A stretch of DNA of 64,000 nt from Ipomoea triloba (taxonomy: Eukaryota > Streptophyta > Magnoliopsida > Solanales > Convolvulaceae). The notes under the pieces were generated by a model. The model saw only the letters and a program-made list of their open reading frames with translations. It was not told where the DNA came from and did not search any database. Each line of letters begins with the position of its first letter. Position 1 is the first letter of the stretch. This document shows, piece by piece, positions 1 to 11,601 of this stretch. The stretch spans positions 7,522,633 to 7,586,632 of the forward strand of contig NC_044916.1 in assembly GCF_003576645.1 (NCBI RefSeq), read 5' to 3'. The position numbers and the translations under genes are program-made.

Positions 1-162
1 AAGATTATTGGAATCACACTTGGATCTGCAGCAGGAGTGCTCATAATTTGTACCATTTTCTATGTGTGGTGGAGAAAGAAAAAATCTCCTACCTACAAGG
101 GTTTCTAACTTGATTCAACAACTAAACCTTCTTCTCAAGCCTATATATGCAACCTCTCTCAG
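1..162 (+). pseudogene. Receptor-like kinase fragment (transmembrane segment), broken
   Basis: Frame 1 is open from the window edge and encodes a Gly/Ala/Ile-rich hydrophobic stretch followed by WWRKKK, a typical single-pass transmembrane helix with a basic stop-transfer, as in plant receptor-like kinases. A TAA at 106-108 ends the frame, yet the same frame continues with plausible juxtamembrane sequence (LDSTTKPSSQAYICNLSQ) up to a candidate splice donor (AG/GTATTT) at 162/163. No kinase domain follows before the next gene at 1695. I read this as the 3' remnant of a receptor-like kinase that gained an internal stop and lost its kinase exons. A functional truncated receptor ending at 108 is the alternative. 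The ectodomain lies outside the window, so the subfamily cannot be told. Confidence 0.5.
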
Positions 163-1690
163 GTATTTAATTAGGCCATGAAAGACCCTTACTTTTCTTT
201 CTATCATAATTTTTTTTGTGTGTGAGTTTCTAATGTCGAACACAGTGACTAATCCACTCGCTGAATTGTAGGTACCTTTATTGGGTGGACTGCTGGTCTG
301 GAGATTTAAAACTGCTCCATACTCAAGGCCAAGGATTGAACCCCCGACGTTGGGTTTTCTATCATAATATTTTTTTTAGGTGCACCAGGGCTTTCTATCA
401 TAATATTAATTGTATATAAAATAGCCAATAAGTGTGTGTAATCTGTAACTACATTTCGAGTTTGGATTTGTAGTCAAGCCAGTCCTATGTTCATGGCTAT
501 GTTTAGCAATCATAGCTGAGAAGCTAACTGATAGTTGAAAATTTGTAAGTTAGGGTATGTTTGAAAATCTGAAAAATGACTTTGAAAAATGAGTTATTTT
601 TCAAAAAATGTCTGACAGTGACTGTGATCTGTTAATTCTCTTCATCATTCAAAAAAAAAAAAAAAGACTTAGTATCCGACCGAGTTAAAATATAAATCAT
701 TCAAATAGCTTTTTGAGCTATAATCATCACTTGCATTATTGCATACTCTTGTGAGTCCTTATTTTAAGTGAAATGCAATTCCTATATTTATGCTAAAATT
801 GGATTTTTCTATCATATCTCATAGAAACTTGAATAATAATTTAATAATATAAGCATACAATGAAAGAGGGAAAAGTGCATTTTCCCAATAAATTAAATGC
901 GGCAGCGACGTACGCTACCTCCCTCTTCACAAAATAAACGCAACGTAGTCTCGACAAGTCATCATTGTCCGATATGCTGACTCATTCGCACCATTTCTTT
1001 ATGCTGTTCTTTCTCGGATTCTCCACGGTGTTTCTCCTGTTCTCTCTCCAGTTACCTTTTTCTTCAAAATATTTCTCTTTATTCTAATATTATTTCGTTT
1101 CTTTTCTTTTACAGATTCATATACAGAGATGATGAGCCTTTAGTTAACACTGTTCGTGTTAGCTAGCAACCAATTCACTTCAAATTCGTCGAAATTTCAT
1201 GATTTTATTTCATTTTCTAAATTTTCCAGTACCCTCTCCACTCCGCTACAAGTAAGTGAGGGCTTTCTTTGCTTTTTCGTTTTCTTTATATTTAAGGATT
1301 CTTTATATTTACGGACTTAATCGTGTGGTTTTTAAGCACTGGTAAATTCAATGCTTGTTTTTTTAGCTGCTGTATAGTTTCGGAGAAAATTAGGTAAAGT
1401 AAGATCATGGGTTTCTTTTTTCTCTGATTATGATTTTCTTTTTGAAGGGGAACAATGGTTGTCTCAGTGAGTGAGATTCATAATTTGTTTTCTGGGTTTG
1501 ACTTGTTAAGGCATAAAGTTGAGAAATTTGAAGCATGGGTTCTGAAATAGATTTTGTTCTTACGGTTATTTATTTGGGGCAATGAAATTGATATATATTT
1601 TCCCATCTTGATCAAGGAATTTTGAGCATGTAATTATTTGTGATTCTGTGATCTTTATTTGGCGATTGAGGTTTTTGTCATCTTCTTGTA
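163..1690. other. Intergenic region and KOC1 promoter/5' UTR
   Basis: No coding gene is seen. At about 280-350 there is a short tRNA-derived SINE-like remnant on the minus strand (box-B-like GGTTCAATCC when reverse-complemented). A poly-A run lies near 650-665. From about 1000 the sequence becomes CT-rich, typical of a plant 5' leader. A strong donor (CAA/GTAAGT) at 1251/1252 and an AG at 1691-1692 just before the KOC1 start suggest a 5' UTR intron of about 440 bp; this is inference only. Confidence 0.4.
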
Positions 1691-1694
1691 AGGA

Positions 1695-4600
1695 ATGGCT
1701 GGGAAGGTTGTCGAAAAACAATCAAACTCTTTCCTAGGCTTTGAGATTGTTGAGGGTGAACCTGATATCCTTGCAAGTGTTGTAGCAACATCTAGCCAGA
1801 TTAGGCCGTGGATTGACCCGCTCAGTATCAAACTTCGGCATAGAATTGGAAGGGGCATATTTGGTGATGTTTGGTTAGGGACTCGGAACCAAAGTGCTGA
1901 GGATTATGAAGTAGCTGTTAAGATTTTGCATCCCATAAACAAGGAGAATATTAATGTTGTACTGAATCGGTTGGGAAATTTGTTTTCTCATTGTCAGGGG
2001 TTGAGAAATGTTTGCCATATCCAAGGTGTATCAGTCATAAGTGGGAGGGTGAGTATACCTTTAATCATTAGTTCTCGATATCTTATTTCCTTCCTAAATT
2101 TCAAGTGTTATTCCAGTTATGCATCATTATGAAGTTCTATGAAGGCTCAGCTGGTGACAAAATGGCTCACATGAAAGGGGGAAAGCTGTCCTTGAAGGAT
2201 GTTTTAAGGTGAGATTAGCTTGTTATGGATGAATAAAATAGTTTACTAAGGGCTATGCTCGGTAGAGCTTATTTTAAGCTACAAATAAGCTATAAGCTTT
2301 GTGTAGTAAGACATGGAGAGCTTAAAATAATAGCTTATTTTGAAGCGCTTCAAAATAAGCTAGTAGCTACTAGCTTTTAAGCTAAATAGGTATGCCAAAC
2401 AGAGCCAACAAGTCCTAACTCAGGAGATGGGGTATCAAAACTGCACTCATTCTTTCATATTTACAGGTATGGGACTGACTTAGCACAAGGAATAATGGAG
2501 CTTCATTCAAAAGGAATCTTAGTCCTAAACCTCAAACCTTGTAACTTCCTTTTGAATGAAAATGACCAGGCGGTGTTGGGGGATATAGGAATTCCTTACT
2601 TGTTGCGAGGAGTACCTTTGTTGGGTTCTGATATGACTAGAAGACTTGGTACCCCAAACTACATGGCTCCAGAACAATGGCAGCCAGAAATAAGGGGTCC
2701 CATATCTTCTGAGACGGACTCGTGGGGATTTGGTTGCAGTATTGTGGAGATGGTGACTGGTGTTCAGCCTTGGGTTGGTAAATCAGTTGAGGAAATTTAT
2801 AAATCTGTTGTAACGAGACAAGAGAAACCACATATTCCTGACGGTCTCCCTCCTGCAGTCAGGAATGTCCTTGTTGGCTGCTTTGAGTATGATTTAAGAA
2901 ACCGTCCTCTGATGGAAGACATAATGCATGCATTTAGAAGGTATGCAAAAAGAGCACACTTTTCATTTTAGATTTGAATGTAAAACAGCAGAAAAGAAAA
3001 AGGGAATTTAAAAAAAAATATATATAAAAGTGAAAAGAAAAAGAAGTGCACTGGTCTCCAGCTTGAGATATTTTGTCCAAATTCAGTTTCTTGTATAGTT
3101 TGATTTAGTTTTTGAAGGGTTGAACAATATGATTTGAAGCTCTTTTTTGTTTTGCTTATTACTCTTACTTTCGTTTGAAAACTCTTGCCATTTCTACTTT
3201 ATATGAACTATTTGAGTTGAAATGAGTAAAAATAGGTAATATGTGGAAAGACTTCAATTTTTGGTTAAGGCTATTTTAAGCAACATTCTTTTATGATAAA
3301 TTTAAATTTGAGATTTTCCTTTGAGATAATCGATTGGATTTGATTTCGATGTTTTCAAGCCTATGCATATATTAAACTCTGAGCCATAATTCATTTCAAG
3401 TTTGATGTGCTATTCAACAAGAGATGCAATGTGTCTCTTGATCATTAACAGTGTTCAATCAGCAAGTATACAAATTCGAGGTAGATACTTTCAGTAAGGT
3501 TGATCATTGAATATGATTCTAAAGTTACATATTTAATCAGACGGACTTGTGGAATGAACTAAGTGGTTTTTGTTTTAGATTCCCATCGCCCCCTCTTCTT
3601 TTAATTGATCTGATTGCAGTTCTGCTGACTTCTTTGTTGACACTTGGAACTCGATAATCCCTATTTGCAGGTTCATACGCTTGGCATTATTTTATTAAAG
3701 ATTTTCTTTGACTACTGTTTTGCTTCGAGGTTTTATATCTGTTGCATTGACTTTCTGAAATCCTAATACAGACATCGAATTTGTTGTTTGGCTTTTCTTC
3801 TATTTTGTTGTGATTAGAGCAGGGTTATGCATTTATTAACAAGATCAATAAAATTATCAAGTCACAACTCAGCAATCAATAATTATTATACTTTATGAGA
3901 GTGCTTTATTGATCTTATGATTTGTTCCATTGTTGTAAATCTATCTTTTCCATTGTCTAGTTAATCATGTCCATATCCACTTTGCAGTTTGCAGAATGCT
4001 ACCTATGGTGGTCTTGGGAGTGGAACAATTGTAGAGAGCTTTAAATCGATTGGCTATAGTGAGTGGTTTCTGCAGAAGGATCAGCTGCAGATAGGAGATG
4101 TGGTTCGATCGAGGAAACCACCGAACTCATGCAAGCCGGAAAGCATGGAGGTTCCCGAAGGCACCATAGTGGGAATGCAGAATGATACGGATAGTAATGG
4201 ATTTGTTTTGGTGAGGGTACACGGCATCCATGATCCAATCAGGGTTCATAAATCGACACTGGAGCGGGTCAGTTTTGGCCTCGCGGAAGGAGATTGGGTA
4301 CGTTTGAAGGAGGACAGGAAGAAACATTCGCCCGTGGGTATCCTTCACTACATAGACCGGGCTGGTAATGTGGCTGTTGCGTTTATTGGACTCGATACTT
4401 TTTGGAAGGGAACCTACACCGAACTTCAGATGTCAGAAGCGTACTGTGTTGGCCAGTTCGTGAAGCTGAAGTCTGATGTCTTTAGCCCTCGATTCGAATG
4501 GCCTCGGAAAAGAGGTTGCGAGTGGGCTACAGGTCGGATTTGCCAAGTTCTACCTAATGGTTGTCTCGCTGTCAATTTCCCGGGCAGATTGACATTCGGG

Positions 4601-4939
4601 GAGGAACGTAACAACTCCTTGGCTGATCCAGCTGAGGTTGAACTCGTTTCTTTTAATACTTGCCGGAGCATGGTGAAGAAATATCAGCATCTCGAGGATT
4701 TTCACTGGGCCGTGAGGCCAATTCTCATCGCAATGGGCTTATTTACTGCCATGAAGATGGGACTTCTCGTCGGGAAGAAGATTGGGGGGTCAAAGTGCAG
4801 GAAGGGAGGACACAATCCCACGATACAAGTTGAGCATCAACGCGGAGGGGGAAAAACTTCTGGTTCAGCGTGGCTTCCTCCAAAGATGGCGAACGTGATC
4901 TTCAGAGATGGCGGCACCATAACAACCTCGCAGCGGTAA
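1695..4939 (+). CDS. KOC1: Kinase of the outer chloroplast membrane 1-like protein (KOC1), four coding exons
   Basis: Exons 1695-2048, 2117-2208, 2467-2940 and 3988-4939 join in frame to 623 codons; Arabidopsis KOC1 (At4g32250) is about 610 aa. The N-terminal kinase domain has a glycine loop (GRGIFGDVW, residues 52-60), an AVK lysine (K76), a DIG in place of DFG (188-190) and APE (216-218). The catalytic loop reads LVLNLKPCN (167-175): the HRD aspartate is replaced by asparagine, as I recall for KOC1 itself. The C-terminal half is a KOC1-type repeat region, with a hydrophobic tail anchor at about 548-569 followed by KKIGGSKC. KOC1 is known from the outer chloroplast envelope, with its kinase domain in the cytosol and a role supporting protein import. 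The start was chosen because its N-terminus matches the family and because exon 1 ends in phase 0 at a GTGAGT donor. The full-length match over all exons makes the identification firm. Confidence 0.93.
2251..2406. mobile_element. Small hAT-like MITE in KOC1 intron 2
   Basis: The segment runs from GGCTATGCTCGG to TTGGCATACC-type ends (GGTATGCCAAACAGAGCC on this strand) and folds on itself through repeated AAGCTTATTTT/AAATAAGCTT-like words. The ends are imperfect inverted repeats of the GGCTCTGTTTGGCA kind seen in plant hAT MITEs. It lies between the splice sites of intron 2 and does not touch the exons. I found no clean 8-bp target duplication, so the class is tentative. Confidence 0.5.
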
Positions 4940-5444
4940 TCCTCTTAAGATGAATGCCAATTGTGAAGATTCAGGTAGTTCAGGTTAGAATGATTCTGGT
5001 ATGTTTATTTACCAGTTATTGTAAGTATGGTTGTAAATTATGGCACATAGTTATTTTATGCTCTCTATTGCCACCACTTGATATGAATTTGGTTCCCTCT
5101 GAAATCTAATGAACTTCTATTGAATTTGGTAATCCCTATGAATCTGGTTCCCTTTCTGGGATGTGTGATTCCATATTTTGTCATACATGCCTTGATGAAC
5201 ACTCTACTTTAATGACTTGTTGACACTTCAAGATTTTGCAACATAAACTTCTTTCGAAATTTAATCCATTAACTTTTTTAATTTAAATCAAAATGTTTAA
5301 AATATCTTAATTTTTACACAATTGACAAACTATCATTGGAAGGTATTTTGAAAGTTCAAAATTTTTGAAAGATTAACTTTAGTTAAATTAATAGCTTAGA
5401 ACACTTAAAAGTGGACGAGTGATGTACTTGTAAGATTAGAGTTA
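4940..5444. other. KOC1 3' UTR and AT-rich spacer
   Basis: T-rich sequence follows the stop codon, and transcript end signals are plausible at about 5000-5120. The remainder is AT-rich spacer with no recognised gene or repeat. Confidence 0.5.
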
Positions 5445-6314
5445 GGGTTAAATAGGTCTTCAAACTTTACCTAAAAGTGCAATTAAGTTCTTGAACTAAA
5501 AAAGTTTAATTACACACACGAACTTGTTATTTTGGTGCATTTAAATCCATATGACGAACAACCGGCGACCGGTGGCCGGAATATTTATCCCCAACCAACA
5601 AAGAAGATGAACAGTTCGTCTTCTCTATCTGGTTTGTCTTCTCCAATAGTCTTCTCCGTCGGAGAAGACGAACTACACTGGTTCATCTTCTCTACTGGAG
5701 AAGACAAACACTATGGAGTGTCTTCTCCAATCTTCTCCACTGGAGAAGACGAAACCAGTGTTCGTCTTCTCCGTTGGAGAAGACGGTTGGGGATGAATAT
5801 TCCGGCCGCCGGTCACGGAATGTTCGTCGGAAAAATGATGACACCAAAATATGGGTTTACCATACCAGCTGAAGTTCAATCAAGTCTGATTGGTAAAATT
5901 TTGGCTGTTGGTTACCACAACTGGTACACCAACCACAAATGATGACACCAAAATATGGGTTTACCATACCGCGACAAAACATGGGTAAAATTCTGGCTAT
6001 TGACTACTGTTCCGACTGTAAAAATAAATATTGCCAACACCATTTTCGGACTTCTCCTATGAAGAAGACAACCGGTCACACGGTTATCAAATTTCTTTTT
6101 CTTTAAATTTAAATAGTCGTTGGAAATTTTTTGTCGCTGAAATTATTGTTGGAATTGTTGCCGAAATTTTGTTGATCGGTTATTTCAGTTACATTACCGA
6201 CTATTGAGTTTAGATGCACTAAAATGATAAGTTAATATGATTGTGTAATTGCACTTTTTTGAAGTTTAGGGGTCTATTGCACTTTCGTGTGAAGTTCAAT
6301 GACCTATTTGATCC
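5445..6314. mobile_element. MULE-like non-autonomous element with internal palindromic repeats
   Basis: The left end (GGTTAAATAGGTCTTCAAAC) and the reverse complement of the right end (GGATCAAATAGGTCATTGAA) are imperfect TIRs of about 70 bp. Both continue into matching AAGTGCAAT-containing sequence, a pattern common in plant MULE-type elements. Inside, 5618-5790 holds four GTCTTCTCC words alternating with four GGAGAAGAC words, giving nested hairpins. The phrase GACACCAAAATATGGGTTTA occurs twice (about 5838 and 5943). A 136-codon frame at 5532-5942 is most likely chance. No convincing 9-bp target duplication was found, so the borders are approximate. Confidence 0.6.
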
Positions 6315-7256
6315 TTTTCCCATTTAAATATAAAACTATTTAAATTTTATAAAAGTGTCATTTTTAGTCTTTTCACATTTATAAGCTTATCAAAAAGCTA
6401 ATTTTACCCAACATTTTTAAGTATAACAGTTAGCTTAGCAGCTTTTCAGGTTTCAATTTCTAGTTTATAACTTTTTAACTTTCAGCTATATTTTCACCTT
6501 TCAGTTAAATTTGTCAAATATAGCATTGGTCCACGACATAATTAGCCTCTATTTACTAATGAATGCATTGTATATATTCTTCTTCCAGGAGCATATGGCA
6601 GAGAGTTTGACAATTGTTATACCTTTGGTCATGTACACAGATATCTTATATATTTTTAATATACTAAAGATACATTTCTAATACACTAAAATTTTTAGTT
6701 TTTGAAAATATATTATTTGAGTTCTGAATGTTTATTATTGGATATACTAATAAATAATGAACCTTCACTATATTAAAATTGAACATCTATTTATAGTTCA
6801 CATTTCACAGTATAATTTGTATAGTTTTACAATCCTTATACTATGGACCAAGTTTCACAGTGCACTGTGGACTCTGGTGCATGTGTATGTGTCTTATATT
6901 GTGAGTTTTTGTATCTTGTGTTATGAAAGTCTGTACCTTTTTTTTTTGAAAATTGAAATTCTATACCTTAAGAGTATGAATTCTGTACCCGAAACATATT
7001 GTATCTTATATTATGAATTTTTGTGTCTTGTGTTGGGAACTTATGTACATATTAACACAAATTATGCATCAAATATATAACATGTGTATATGTGTTGTGT
7101 TGTGATTTTTTGTGTCTTGTGTTATGAGATTCTGTACCTTACGAGTATAAACTCTATACCTCGTCGTTTTGATCCAATATCTATAATGTTATGTGAACCC
7201 TGATCCATGATATAAATCGCAAGAGTTTTATAAGTTGGGTGGTGAATTTTTTTGAA
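6315..7256. other. AT-rich spacer with degenerate tandem repeats
   Basis: No gene is supported. Between about 6880 and 7165 a phrase like TTTTGTGTCTTGTGTTATGA followed by TCTGTACCTTA and GAGTATAAA recurs about three times at roughly 100-120 bp spacing, a degenerate tandem repeat. The rest is featureless AT-rich DNA. Confidence 0.45.
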
Positions 7257-8958
7257 GAGTTAATTCCAGCAAATTAAAGGTCCTTCGACTATCATGATTT
7301 TTCAGATTTGGCCCTCGTCTTTTAATTTGGACAAAAAAGACACTTGACTATCAATATTTTTCCATCAAAGGTCCTTCCGTCACNTTTCTTGGACCGTCCA
7401 CCATCGCTAGCAAAAGCATCAACGCCAGTGGCACTGCACTTCCCCACGAGACTTGTAATTTCGTGCTTCTGTCCTCCACGCACAGACCACTGCCTCCACT
7501 TCCCAAACGTAACCAACATCTCCTACAACCACCTAGAACTTTCGGCAGGCAGATGAGGAGATCGACCCACTGCTTCCTCATTACTTTGGGCGACAATGGA
7601 TGTGGATGAAGAAGCTGGACACAGAGGTCTACAATTACCGATCGTTCCCCAACGAATTCACATGAGAGATTTCCAACGGGGTGTCGGGCGATCACCTACC
7701 ATTAATGAATGCTTAGAGAGGAACCCAGTTGTTCAATAGTATATGAGTCGCCTGCTTTTGGGGAGAAGAAGAAGATGAAGAAAAGAGTAGCGCAACATTA
7801 ATACAGTTGAAGAGAAGAGCCATGGGTTGAAGAATATAACATTAATGTTTAAAGTGGAATAATATGGGACACAACACTCATATATTTAACTAAACTTGTA
7901 TTCTGGTTTAAACACAGATGTCAATATAGTAAAGCAAGAAATGAAGCATGTGAAAGATGAGTTGGTAAAATTTTATCTTATTTGAAACCATTATTCACCA
8001 TTCTTATTCCATACATTTGTATAAAAAACACATGAAAATTATCTCAACAGGTCGGTATTTAACATGAAATCAAGCTATACGCATAGCTTCCAATTGCTAA
8101 TCACTATCATCATATCTCCATTTCGTTAATGTAGAACTCTGATTTAAAGTAATACTGCAAGCTTTGTCAAGCAGAATGCGATGTTTGACAATCTACCATT
8201 CACCGGCATGCAATTCATTGAAGAAGGTTGGTTATTTAATATAACTTGTATTCTTTTGTATTATTGTCACTACCCTAAGCTTCATGCAGTTTTGCTTTCT
8301 TTTATCAATAGCAGTAGCTTTAGACAAGAAGTTGTGCATGCAGGATGATAGTATGTAGTGAATTTTCATAACATGTAGACAAGAGTACATGATGGTTACG
8401 TTGAATATAAAAGTTTATTCCGTATAGTATGTACATATTTTCTTTTGGAACTTGAACACGAATTTCTCCTTGATATGTTTCTGCCACAGGGAGTCGAAGA
8501 CTCGAAGTACAGGATGAACTAGACCTCGGAGAAAAAGACGTAGTCACTCTTCTTGGTGGTGGGTCTCCTCGTCGAAAATTCTTGACAGAGAGGTGTTGCT
8601 CCGATCCAGGTGGTCATGGGAGATGTTTGTTTGGAAAGTAGATGCGGTGGTAGACAGAAGTGCGAAACTGGAAGTCCATTACGGAAGTGCGGTGATGGTT
8701 TTGGTTGCAGTACAGTGGTGGCCGGTCCAAGGAAGAAAGAAGGAGAACCGCGCATGCGATATATAGAGGAAAAGAAGACAAACATACTTTGAAATGACAG
8801 ATATACCCCGTAAATTAACGTTAAATTGAGTCTAATGTGACGGAAGGACCTTTGATGGAAAAATATTGATAGTCAAGTGTCTTTTTTGTCCAAATTAAAA
8901 GACGAGGACTAAATTTGAAAAATCATGATAGTCGGAGGACCTTTACTAGAATTAACTC
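7257..8958. mobile_element. MULE-type element with ~130-bp near-perfect TIRs, possible Pack-MULE
   Basis: The left end begins GAGTTAATTCCAGCAAATTA and the right end is its inverted counterpart. Inner TIR portions such as GACGGAAGGACCTTTGATGG (8840s) match their inverse at 7360-7385 almost perfectly. The element is 1702 bp and carries no transposase. Its centre has moderately GC-rich, gene-like stretches (7385-7720 and 8540-8790), but I could not match either to a known family. Flanks are T-rich (TTTTTTGAA against TTTTTTTTT), so the target duplication is unclear. One base at 7384 is n. It shares the GAGTTAATT terminus with the elements at 9672, 11780 and 54404. Confidence 0.8.
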
Positions 8959-9671
8959 TTTTTTTTTTTAAGTTAATTTGGTGGGATATTGGGCCAGTTA
9001 AAGTTAGGAGAGGGTTGAAACAGAAAAATCCTGAGGAGTGAGACTATTCTGGGCAAAGGCAAAATAGTTTTAAAAAGGAAAAAAATAGTTTTAAAACTTA
9101 AATTTCTTTTTCTAAAAAGGAAAAAAAAAGATTTTTGGTTATACCAACTAAGTTTGAAAAAAAAAGAAGAAAGAAGATTATAAATAACATATTTATATTT
9201 AGGAATAACGGTCAAATAGACCATCGAACTGTACAGGATAATGCAATTAAGTCACTGAATCTAAAAAAACTACAATTGAATCCCTAAACTAACCAATTTC
9301 ATGCAAACTAACCAATTTCATGCAATTCCTCCCAGGTTTCTTCCTTGAGCTAAGTTTTTTAATTGAACTTTTGAACTCTTTGTTTGATTATGCAATCAGT
9401 ATTAATCAAATTTAATTTTTTAATATTAATTATTTTATTATTTAATAAAAATAATAAATAACAACGGTAAAATTAACAACATATTTTTATTATTTTAAAA
9501 TAAAACTAATTTAAAATTTATATATAAAACTAAAAATATTTTAAAAATAATTCAATAAATAAGATAATATATTTATATCTTTTAAAGTCATTTTATAAAT
9601 TATCTCGTAACATTACCAAACATTACATACAATCTACTAATACTATTAGTTGGTCAAAATAATTAATTCAA

Positions 9672-10576
9672 GAGTTAATACACAAAATGGTCCCTCGACT
9701 ATAGCGAAATTCACAAATTGGTCATCGACTATTAATTGAATCCAATTAAGTCCTTAATTTTTCAATTTTTACCCAATTAAGTCATTCGTCTATTTGGCTG
9801 TGATCTCTGAGGATATATATGTAAATTCAAAATTGAAGAACCGACGGTTTAGCTGATGGATTGAGAGGCGAAGTTTTACATGAACGTCGACTTAGATCCG
9901 GTAGCGAAGCCTATTTTGTATGTTGGGGATTCGTCGACTATGGGGGTGGGAAGGTGTCTAGTCTCGATTTTCTTCTCCACCGTGGTGGTGGTGCGGTTTC
10001 TAAATTCTAATATCCACCGCCTGATATCATTGCCATATCCAGATACAGATCCATGTTGTTGAACAAGTAGTTTGCAGATTTGTACTTGGATCCCTCCAAA
10101 TCGACTCCTTTGGCATTGTTCGAAGTAGGGAGCAGCCACGCCGCCGCCGCCGCCTCTGCTTCTTTCGAGTTCTGGTTATCGAAATCGTTATTGAAGTGCT
10201 GGTTAGCGAGTTCGCGGAGTGGATGTCGTGGGCTCACGTGATTTAGAATTGTTGGCCGCATGGATCTTGGCGTCGCACACCAGGCAGAGGAACGTCTTGT
10301 CGGCGCCACAAAACACGGCAGCCACCGCCTTGCAGGAGTCGCACAGTTTCACCGCCGCACCAGGCAGAGGATCTCTCTCTCTCTCTAATCGAAGAAATAT
10401 TTTTTTTTTTATAAAAATTAAGTTTTGAGATTTGCATGTAAATTTACATATATACCCTCGGAGATCACGGCCAACAAATGACCAAATAAACGGAGGACTT
10501 TATTGGGTAAACATTGAAAAGTTAAGGACTTAATTGGATTCAATTAATAGTCGAGGACCAATTTGTGAATTAACTC
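9672..10576. mobile_element. Pack-MULE carrying CONSTANS-like gene fragments
   Basis: The element is 905 bp with TIRs of about 160 bp. The left end starts GAGTTAATACACAAAATGGT; the right, reverse-complemented, starts GAGTTAATTCACAAATTGGT, and both continue through CGACTATTAATTGAATCCAA. Flanking 9-mers TTAATTCAA (9663-9671) and TTAATTGAA (10577-10585) match at 8 of 9 positions, as expected for a Mutator-type insertion. The GC-rich interior (about 9880-10360) carries fragments of a B-box transcription factor on the minus strand. No transposase is present. Confidence 0.85.
9880..10360 (-). pseudogene. Captured CONSTANS-like (COL) B-box gene fragments
   Basis: Read from 10355 downwards on the minus strand, the frame gives [20 protein letters not shown] and then [16 protein letters not shown], an N-terminal B-box with the Cys/Asp/His zinc ligands intact. 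After a junction near 10215-10240, a second block reads NQHFNNDFDNQNSKEAEAAA and then AWLLPTSNNAKGVD and KYKSANYLFNNMDLYLDM. This resembles the middle region of CONSTANS-LIKE 3/4/5 proteins, where EAEAASWLLP and YLF..DPYLDL motifs occur. Sequence between the first B-box and this block (second B-box) is missing and the two blocks lie in different frames, so no COL protein can be made. Both lie inside MULE TIRs, so this is transposon capture, not a resident gene. Confidence 0.85.
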
Positions 10577-10680
10577 TTAATTGAATCAACTATCAACTAC
10601 TCACTTGCATAATAATATATCAGTTAATTATAAACTAATACGGAGTAACTAATTTTTGACACACCATATTTAGAATGTTA

Positions 10681-10960
10681 CTCCCTATGTCCCATTTTAC
10701 CTGTCTTGTTTACTATTCATTGGTCAAACTAACTATTTCTTCATTGCTTATTTTCTTTAGTAATTTTTAATTATTTTTAAATTTGATTTTTTGTGTTTAA
10801 TAGTACTTTTAATGTAGTTTCTAAATATATAAATTTTATATACTAATAATAAATTTAATATTATTTTTTCAAAAAAATAAATAAATTTAATATTATGAAA
10901 AATTGAATTACAGTCAAGCCTCGTTAACCGAATCAGACAAACAAAATAGGACGGAGGTAG
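10681..10960. mobile_element. Stowaway-like MITE, copy 1
   Basis: The ends CTCCCTATGTCCCATTTTAC and GGACGGAGGTAG resemble the widespread plant CTCCCTCCGTCCC terminal motif of Tc1/mariner-type MITEs and are next to TA. The interior is AT-rich and shares the AGTCAAGCCTCGTTAA phrase near the right end with the copy at 11341-11601. Confidence 0.65.
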
Positions 10961-11340
10961 TATTACATTTACATGACTTGACTTGTTTTGGACATAAGAT
11001 CTCAAAAAGTCCACATTTTTAATATAGATTTTCTGATATTCTAGTTTGCATTTTGATACACTCTAGTATCTTCTTTGAGATATCCCGTGCCCACCACGCT
11101 CACTACAACGTTTAATCACTTGTGATTTGACAAACATGTCTTATCAACAATGAAAAAAATGATATTAGGTGTTGATATCCTAATCCCTACTCTAAGTCTA
11201 CCTCAATCCTTAATAATCAAAAGAATCTGATCTCTTGTCCCCCGAGATTAATTAGCCGCAAATCATCAATCGCGACAAAGTAATTATTATTATTAATATA
11301 ATAATAACTAGTAACTTAAAGCACCCATACCATTTAGAAA

Positions 11341-11601
11341 AATACCCATTCTGTCTCATTTTACCTGTGATATTTATTATTTATTGGTCAAACTAACTTT
11401 TTCTCATTGCTTATTTTTTTTAGTGATTTTTTTTTATTTTTAAATTTAATTTTTTGTGTTTAATAGTACTTTTAATGTAATTTCTAAATATATAAATTTT
11501 ATATACTAATGCTAAACTTAATATTATGAAAAATTGGATTAAAAATAAATTCAGTCAAGCCTCGTTAAACGAATCAGATAACCAAAATGGGACGGAGGTA
11601 G
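11341..11601. mobile_element. Stowaway-like MITE, copy 2
   Basis: This is close to the copy at 10681: both contain ATTTTACCTGT near the left end, a TTTTGTGTTTAATAGTACTT block, and AGTCAAGCCTCGTTAAAC before the terminal GGGACGGAGGTAGTA. Its left end (CATTCTGTCTCATTTTACC) is more diverged. The two copies are separate insertions of one family. Confidence 0.65.

Noticed and set aside
5532..5942. 136-codon open frame
   Set aside because: It runs through the alternating hairpin words of a MULE-like element, shows no recognisable domain and starts without any promoter-like context; best explained by repeat composition.
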